A stretch of 64,000 nucleotides of DNA from Burkholderia savannae (lineage in GTDB: Bacteria > Pseudomonadota > Gammaproteobacteria > Burkholderiales > Burkholderiaceae), in NCBI RefSeq assembly GCF_001524445.2, contig NZ_CP013417.1, forward strand, positions 4,092,001 through 4,156,000, written 5' to 3'. Positions 59,042 to 64,000 of the stretch are shown in pieces (position 1 is the stretch's first letter; every line of letters starts with the position of its first letter). The notes below the pieces were generated by a model. That model worked only from the letters and a program-made list of their open reading frames with translations, had not been told where the DNA came from and made no database searches. Both the position numbers and the translations under genes were made by a program.

Positions 59042-59792
59042 TCAACCCAGCACGGCGCGCCGGACCTTGCGTAACGCGCCTTCGAGCGATTCCGGCGCAA
59101 CCGAGCCGAGCGCGATCCGCCGCGCGTGCGGCGCGCTCGGCGTGCCCGGCGCACTCGAGAACGGCTCGGCCGTCGTCACGGGCACGCCGTCGCGCTCGAG
59201 CGCCGCCGCGACCTGGTCCGCGCGCAACGCTTCGGGCATCGCGGGCCGCAGATAGTACGAAGCCGGATGCGAGACGGCGTCGCCGTCTCGCAATATCCGT
59301 CGCGCGAGCGTCTGCCGGCGCCGCGCATCGCATCCTTGCGCTTGCGATCCTCGCGCGAGTCGACGATTCCGCCTTCGATCCACTGGCACATGCCAGCGCA
59401 ACCGTCAGCGACGGCGTATTCCACGTCGACACGCGAATCGTGCGCCCGAGCGCCGGCACGAGGCGCTCCGGTGCGGCGACGAAGCCGAATCTCAGGCCCG
59501 ACGCGACGCTCTTCGGCAGCCCCGACACGTAGACCGTGCGATCGGGCGCATGGGCGAACACCGGTTTACGCGCGGGCTCGGCGAGAAACGCATAGGCGCC
59601 GTCCTCGATCGCCGGCAGATCGTGACGTTCGGCGAGCTCGGCAAGACGCGCGCGGCTCGACGCGGACATCACGGAGCCGAGCGGGTTGCGCCGTGTCGGC
59701 ACCGCGTAGACCGCGCGCACCGGGTGCTTTCTGCAGAGCGCGTCGACACGGTCGAGATCGAGGTTCCGCTCGGCCGACGGCTCGTTGTTCAA
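59042..59792 (-). pseudogene. Remnant of a PLP aminotransferase-like (MocR/PdxR-type) regulator
   Basis: The C-terminal part of an aminotransferase-fold protein in three successive frames. From 59792: LDLDRVDALCRKHPVRAVYAVPTRRNPLG, AIEDGAYAFLAE and VYVSGLPKSVASGLRFGFV, with the PLP lysine in PKS, up to NTPSLTVALAC. A first frameshift near 59390 leads to CQWIEGGIVDSREDRKRKDA, and a second near 59330 to RRRQTLARRILRDGDAVSHP and the end at 59042. The N-terminal winged helix and first half of the aminotransferase fold are absent; sequence beyond 59792 is unrelated. It is therefore a dead, truncated gene. Confidence 0.75.
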
Positions 59793-60009
59793 CGCGAGCT
59801 GCCACCGGCGGGACGAAGCGACGCTGCGCGCGTTCGCGACGCATCACGAGCATCTCGACGCGAAACGCCGGTTTCGCAAGTGGCATGACGGCTATCACGT
59901 CGTCGTGCCGAAGGTCGAGCGCGCGTACGGCGGCGGCTCGTTTGCGCATCTCGCGCCGGATTCGCGGCGAAGCCGAATCGGTTGGCGTCGCTCGCGATCG
60001 TGCCGGCGA

Positions 60010-61131
60010 TCAAGCCGCGTCCGCGCTGCCGATGCGGCTCTTCTCCGGCCGCGCCGCATAGCCGGCCGGCAGCGGCGGGAAGCCGACGAGCCGGGCCATT
60101 CCCGCGCGCAGCACGAGCGCGTAGAACAGCATCGGGCCGGCGATGCCCGCGAGCGTGCCGAGCGCGAGCTGCGCATCGACGTCGACGACGCCGAGCCTGA
60201 CAAGCGCGATGCGCGTCGCGGCCGTCGCGAGGATATGCGCGAGATAGATCGGCATCGATGCGAAGCCGACATTTTCGAGCCACGACGGGCGATGCGCGAG
60301 CCGATGCGACATCGCCGCGCCGCGCGGCGTCGCGCGATAGGCGAGCAGCAGCACGAGCGCGCTGCCCGCGAGCGCGGCGGGCACGGCCCAGATGCTGTCC
60401 GGCTCGCCGAAGCGGTGCGCGAACGCGGACGCCGCCGCGAACGTGACGGCGATGGCCGCGAGCGCGAGCCCGTTCGATGCGCGTTCGACGAGCGCGGGCA
60501 GCTTGTCGCCGATCAGCATGCCGAGCGCGAAGAACGGGAAGTACGTGAGCGTTATCGACACGATGCCCCATCGCGTCGGCGAGCCGGCGGCGAATGCGAC
60601 GACGGCGAGCCCGCCGATCGCGAGCGCGGCGAGCGCGGCGAGCGGCGCGCGCGACCGCTCGGCGCGCTCGCCGCCGCGTACGCGCACGCCCGGCGCGACC
60701 TTCGACCATCCCCACGCAACCAGCATGCAGACGAAGAGCGCGTAGAGGAACCAGAACTGGCCGAACGGCCGCCAGCCGATCGCGAGCAGGTCGTTCGGCG
60801 TGAACGCGTGATTCATGCCGCGCGACGACAGCGCGATCTGCACAGCGCCTTGCAGCAGCGACCAGACGAAGTACGGATAGACGATCGTGCGCAGCTTCGC
60901 GAGCACGAAGCCATCGCTCGCGCGCTGCAGCGAGTTCGGCACGTGCAGCCCCGACAGCAGAAAGAAGAGCGGCATGTGGAACGTGTAGATCACGTAGTCG
61001 GTCGCGGCGAGCAGGGTGCTCGGCCAGCCGGCCGGCACGAGGCCTGCGGCGAACAGGCCGCGCAGCACGTGGCCGTACACGACGAGGATGATGCCCGCGC
61101 CCCGAGCGGTATCGAGATAGGAATCCCGCAT
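60010..61131 (-). CDS. Membrane acyltransferase (acyltransferase-3 / fucose-O-acetylase type)
   Basis: Inner-membrane protein of 373 residues with about ten hydrophobic segments. The N-terminal block YLDTARGAGIILVVYGHVLRG holds the catalytic-type histidine of acyltransferase-3 proteins, and FHMPLFFLLSGLHV follows near 50, the second family hallmark. Such proteins transfer acetyl or other acyl groups to sugars of surface polysaccharides or oligosaccharides; the acceptor is unknown. ATG 61131 is chosen because the family begins about five residues before the D-xxR-G block; longer in-frame extensions are Arg-rich and unconserved. Confidence 0.82.
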   Translation of the reverse strand: MRDSYLDTARGAGIILVVYGHVLRGLFAAGLVPAGWPSTLLAATDYVIYTFHMPLFFLLSGLHVPNSLQRASDGFVLAKLRTIVYPYFVWSLLQGAVQIALSSRGMNHAFTPNDLLAIGWRPFGQFWFLYALFVCMLVAWGWSKVAPGVRVRGGERAERSRAPLAALAALAIGGLAVVAFAAGSPTRWGIVSITLTYFPFFALGMLIGDKLPALVERASNGLALAAIAVTFAAASAFAHRFGEPDSIWAVPAALAGSALVLLLAYRATPRGAAMSHRLAHRPSWLENVGFASMPIYLAHILATAATRIALVRLGVVDVDAQLALGTLAGIAGPMLFYALVLRAGMARLVGFPPLPAGYAARPEKSRIGSADAA

Positions 61132-61660
61132 GGTCTGAATGATTGGAATGGTCGAACGTGGGAGGGCCGCGCGCCGCCCGAAGGGGACACGCGGGACGCT
61201 CACTGCGTGCGCCCAATGTAGGGGCTGGCGCGGCGGAGAACTGTGTGCCGGGCGACACAAGTTCGCTGTCGCGTCGTGCGGCGCGCACGGGCGAGCGGCG
61301 CACGCGACTTGCGGATGGCGCCCGCCCATGCGCGCCGCGCGACGCGACGCCGTTTCGTGCGTCGCGCGCCCGCCGAATGCGCCGCGCGATTCGCACGATT
61401 CGCACGCATCGCATGCGCGGCTCGCCGCGGCGCCGCAACGCGCCGACCGATGCGCGCGCCGCTCGGCGATGCGATCCGCACGCCGCCGCGCCGCGCGCGA
61501 GCTCGGGCCGGCAGCCGGAAACATTTCCGTATGCGAAATGAAAGCGCGGACGTTTGCCGATTTTCGATAACACGTCGAATAATGACTCACTAGCATCGAT
61601 TCTCAGTTGCGGGGCGGGCCTATCTCGGCGCCGGGCTCCGCCGCCTTCGAGGAGAGATTC
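61132..61660. other. Divergent intergenic region before the ethanolamine genes
   Basis: About 530 bases between divergent genes, mostly very GC-rich with no supported gene. A promoter for the rightward genes lies near 61554-61583. The acyltransferase promoter was not identified. Confidence 0.45.
61554..61583 (+). promoter_or_regulatory. Candidate promoter of the ethanolamine utilisation unit
   Basis: TTGCCG (61554-61559), 18-base spacer, AATAAT (61578-61583), in one of the few A/T-rich stretches of the region, 78 bases before the permease start. Good but not perfect match to housekeeping sigma sites. Confidence 0.5.
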
Positions 61661-63070
61661 ATGCAGACAGAATCGAATGGCCGCCCCGTCGCGGGCGGCG
61701 GCGCAGCGCGCCCGGCGCTTCAACCGACGCTCGGCACGTGGCAGCTGTGGGGAATCGCGGTCGGCCTCGTGATTTCCGGCGAGTACTTCGGCTGGAGCTA
61801 CGGCTGGGCGAGCGCGGGTACGCTCGGATTCGTCGTCACCGCGCTGTTCGTCGCCGCGATGTACACCACGTTCATCTTCAGCTTCACCGAGCTCACCACG
61901 TCGATTCCGCACGCGGGCGGCCCGTTCGCGTACGCGCGGCGAGCGTTCGGTCCGGCTGGCGGCTATCTCGCGGGCGTCGCGACGCTCGTCGAGTTCGTGT
62001 TCGCGCCGCCCGCGATCGCGCTCGCGATCGGCGCGTACCTGCACGTGCAGTTTCCCGGCCTCGAGCCGAAGCACGCGGCGATGGGCGCGTACCTCGTGTT
62101 CATGGCGCTCAACATCGTCGGCGTGCAGATCGCCGCGACGTTCGAGCTCGTCGTCACGCTGCTCGCGATCTTCGAGCTGCTCGTGTTCATGGGCGTCGTG
62201 TCGCCGGGCTTCGCGTGGAGCAATTTCGTGAAGGGCGGCTGGGCGGGCGCGGATCACTTCAGCGTGGGGGCGTTCCACGGAATGTTCGCGGCGATTCCGT
62301 TCGCGATCTGGTTCTTCCTCGCGATCGAGGGCGTCGCGATGGCGGCCGAGGAGGCGAAGAACCCGAAGCGCTCGATTCCGATCGCGTACGTGGCCGGCAT
62401 CCTGACGCTCGTGCTGCTGGCGATCGGCGTGATGGTGTTCGCGGGCGGCGCGGGCGACTGGACCAAGCTCGCGAACATCAACGATCCGCTGCCGCAGGCG
62501 ATGAAGTACATCGTCGGCGCGAACAGCGGCTGGATGCACATGCTCGTGTGGCTCGGCCTGTTCGGCCTCGTCGCGTCGTTTCACGGAATCATCCTCGGCT
62601 ATTCGCGCCAGATCTTCGCGCTCGCCCGCGAAGGCTACCTGCCCGAATGGCTCGCGAAGGTGCATCCGCGCTTCAAGACGCCTTACCGCGCGATCCTCGC
62701 GGGCGGCGTGGTCGGCATCGTCGCGATCTACAGCGACGAGCTGATTCAGTTCGGCGGCCAGACGCTCACCGCGAATATCGTGACGATGTCCGTGTTCGGC
62801 GCTATCGTGATGTACATCGTCAGCATGGCCGCGCTGTTCAAGCTGCGCCGCGTGCAGCCGAAGATGGAGCGCCCGTTCCGCGCGCCGCTGTATCCGTTTT
62901 TTCCGGCGTTCGCGCTCGTCGCGGCGCTCGTGTGCCTCGGCACGATGGTGTACTTCAACGCGCTCGTCGCGTCGATCTTCGTCGCGTTCGTCGCGCTCGG
63001 GTACGGCTACTTCCTCGCGACGCGCGCGCAGCGCGCGGCCGCGCCCGCCGACGCGCTGCTCGAGGAGTAG
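61661..63070 (+). CDS. eat: Ethanolamine permease (APC family)
   Basis: Amino acid-polyamine-organocation superfamily transporter, 469 residues, twelve predicted membrane segments. LGTWQLWGIAVGLVISGEYFGWSYGW near residue 25 and IPFAIWFFLAIEGVAMAAEEAKNPKRSIP near 215 are typical of ethanolamine permeases. Its position directly ahead of eutB supports ethanolamine as substrate, used as carbon or nitrogen source. ATG 61661 follows GAGGAGAGATTC; in-frame codons upstream to 61607 are unlikely. Confidence 0.9.
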   Translation: MQTESNGRPVAGGGAARPALQPTLGTWQLWGIAVGLVISGEYFGWSYGWASAGTLGFVVTALFVAAMYTTFIFSFTELTTSIPHAGGPFAYARRAFGPAGGYLAGVATLVEFVFAPPAIALAIGAYLHVQFPGLEPKHAAMGAYLVFMALNIVGVQIAATFELVVTLLAIFELLVFMGVVSPGFAWSNFVKGGWAGADHFSVGAFHGMFAAIPFAIWFFLAIEGVAMAAEEAKNPKRSIPIAYVAGILTLVLLAIGVMVFAGGAGDWTKLANINDPLPQAMKYIVGANSGWMHMLVWLGLFGLVASFHGIILGYSRQIFALAREGYLPEWLAKVHPRFKTPYRAILAGGVVGIVAIYSDELIQFGGQTLTANIVTMSVFGAIVMYIVSMAALFKLRRVQPKMERPFRAPLYPFFPAFALVAALVCLGTMVYFNALVASIFVAFVALGYGYFLATRAQRAAAPADALLEE

Positions 63071-63080
63071 CCACGCGCGC

Positions 63081-63107
63081 GCCGCGCGCCGGGGGGCGGC
63101 GCGCGGC
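63081..63107 (+). promoter_or_regulatory. Intercistronic GC hairpin between permease and eutB
   Basis: A 10-bp stem (GCCGCGCGCC with GGCGCGCGGC) around seven bases, without a U-run, 10 bases after the permease stop. Likely an mRNA-stabilising or partial-termination element within the operon. Confidence 0.45.
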
Positions 63108-63127
63108 CGTTACGACAAGGAGTCCAG

Positions 63128-64000
63128 ATGCGATATACGGAGACGATCGGTTCGCGCACCTACCGCTTCGCGGACCTGAAAACGCTGCTCGCGAAGGCGA
63201 GCCCTTTGCGTTCCGGCGACCAGCTCGCGGGCGTCGCGGCCGCGACCGAGGAGGAGCGCGTCGCCGCGAAGATGGCGCTCGCGAGCGTGCCGCTCGCCGC
63301 GTTCCTGAACGAGGCCGTGATCCCTTACGAGGACGACGAGGTGACGCGCCTCGTCGTCGACACGCATTCGCGCGACGCGTTCGCCGAGATTTCGCACCTG
63401 ACGGTCGGCGATTTCCGCAACTGGCTGCTGTCGAGCGCGGCGGACGCGGCCGCGCTCGAGCGCATCGCGCCCGGCCTCACGCCGGAGATGGTCGCGGCGG
63501 TGTCGAAGCTGATGCGCAACCAGGATCTGATCGCGGCGGCGAGGAAGCGCCGCGTCGTCACGCGCTTTCGGAACACCGTCGGGCTGCCGGGGCGGATGTC
63601 GGTGCGGCTGCAGCCGAACCATCCGACCGACGACGTGAAGGGGATCGCCGCGTCGATGCTCGACGGCCTGATGTACGGCTGCGGCGACGCGATGATCGGC
63701 ATCAATCCGGCGACCGACAGCCTCGCCGCGATCACGAAGCTGCTCGCGATGATCGACGCGTTTCGCGAGCGCTACCGCGTGCCGACGCAGTCGTGCGTGC
63801 TCACGCACGTGACGAACACGATCGCGGCGATCGAAAAGGGCGCGCCCGTCGATCTCGTGTTCCAGTCGATCGCGGGCACCGAGAAGGCGAACGCGAGCTT
63901 CGGCATTTCGCTTGCGCTGCTCGGCGAGGCGCGCGAAGCGGCGCTTGCGTTGAAGCGCGGCACGGTCGGCGACAACCTGATGTACTTCGAGACGGGCCAG
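63128..64000 (+). CDS. eutB: Ethanolamine ammonia-lyase large subunit, 3' end beyond window
   Basis: Adenosylcobalamin-dependent lyase subunit that splits ethanolamine into acetaldehyde and ammonia. The 291 codons present are open to the window edge (family length about 460). Residues MRYTETIGSRTYRFADLKTLLAKASP start the protein, and RLQPNHPTDDVKGIAASMLDGLMYGCGDAMIGINPATDS near 160 and DLVFQSIAGTEKANASFGI near 245 are the substrate and cofactor-binding blocks of EutB. ATG after ACAAGGAGTCC. eutC would be expected just beyond the window. No microcompartment genes are seen here, consistent with the short cytosolic eut type. Confidence 0.93.
   Translation, partial: MRYTETIGSRTYRFADLKTLLAKASPLRSGDQLAGVAAATEEERVAAKMALASVPLAAFLNEAVIPYEDDEVTRLVVDTHSRDAFAEISHLTVGDFRNWLLSSAADAAALERIAPGLTPEMVAAVSKLMRNQDLIAAARKRRVVTRFRNTVGLPGRMSVRLQPNHPTDDVKGIAASMLDGLMYGCGDAMIGINPATDSLAAITKLLAMIDAFRERYRVPTQSCVLTHVTNTIAAIEKGAPVDLVFQSIAGTEKANASFGISLALLGEAREAALALKRGTVGDNLMYFETGQ

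Noticed and set aside
59789..62665. A 958-codon minus-strand open frame across several genes
   Set aside because: It crosses the ethanolamine permease antisense and the acyltransferase in another frame, with no motif or ribosome-binding site.

Overview
The window reads as chromosomal DNA of a Burkholderia species, most likely the pseudomallei/thailandensis group. The reasons are very high GC, long shadow reading frames opposite real genes, protein sequences such as HemE and AtpA that look as I remember them from that group, and many short tandem repeats. The order mnmG-rsmG-parA-parB followed by the atp operon, with parS sites around it, points to the origin-proximal part of the main chromosome. 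I see no rRNA, tRNA, CRISPR array, IS element or prophage.

Layout. 0-16 kb is catabolism and import: mmsA, a GMC flavin oxidoreductase, a complete five-gene Liv-type ABC importer (3992-8783), a decayed substrate-binding-protein pseudogene (9260-10555), and a second Liv-type importer (10909-15977) whose LivM permease and LivG ATPase are one fused protein. 16-20.6 kb is the mnmG/rsmG/parA/parB block, with parS sites at 16008 and 17558, a near match at 14679 and a weaker one at 10808. 20.6-29.7 kb holds an anion-transporter-like protein and the full atpIBEFHAGDC operon with a recognisable promoter, a leader hairpin, a U-rich atpE start region, three matched stem-loops just before atpC and an intrinsic terminator. 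29.8-37.5 kb carries an acyl-CoA synthetase, a CoA-binding protein, pheC, hemE, priA and a small membrane protein. 37.8-43 kb holds trifunctional putA, preceded by a paired GTTGCA operator, and a third Liv-type binding protein.

43-52 kb contains an acyl-CoA synthetase and an AidB-type acyl-CoA dehydrogenase (both leftward), a divergent TetR regulator, and a rightward run of methionine-type aminotransferase, amino-acid binding protein and FAD-linked oxidase, separated by octamer and heptamer repeat arrays. 52-56.6 kb holds a PadR regulator and a metal-resistance unit: divergent cadR, cadA with a histidine-rich head, and a small His/Gly-rich double zinc-ribbon protein. 57-61 kb has a membrane channel protein, a broken MocR-type aminotransferase remnant and an acyltransferase. 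The window ends in an ethanolamine permease followed by eutB, which runs off the edge.

The most interesting signals outside ordinary genes are the three covarying hairpins before atpC, the parS site built into a transcription terminator, the in-frame but decayed binding-protein gene, the stepwise-mutated octamer arrays, and the zinc-ribbon partner of cadA. No clearly new multi-gene system is evident; most of the window is housekeeping and catabolic.
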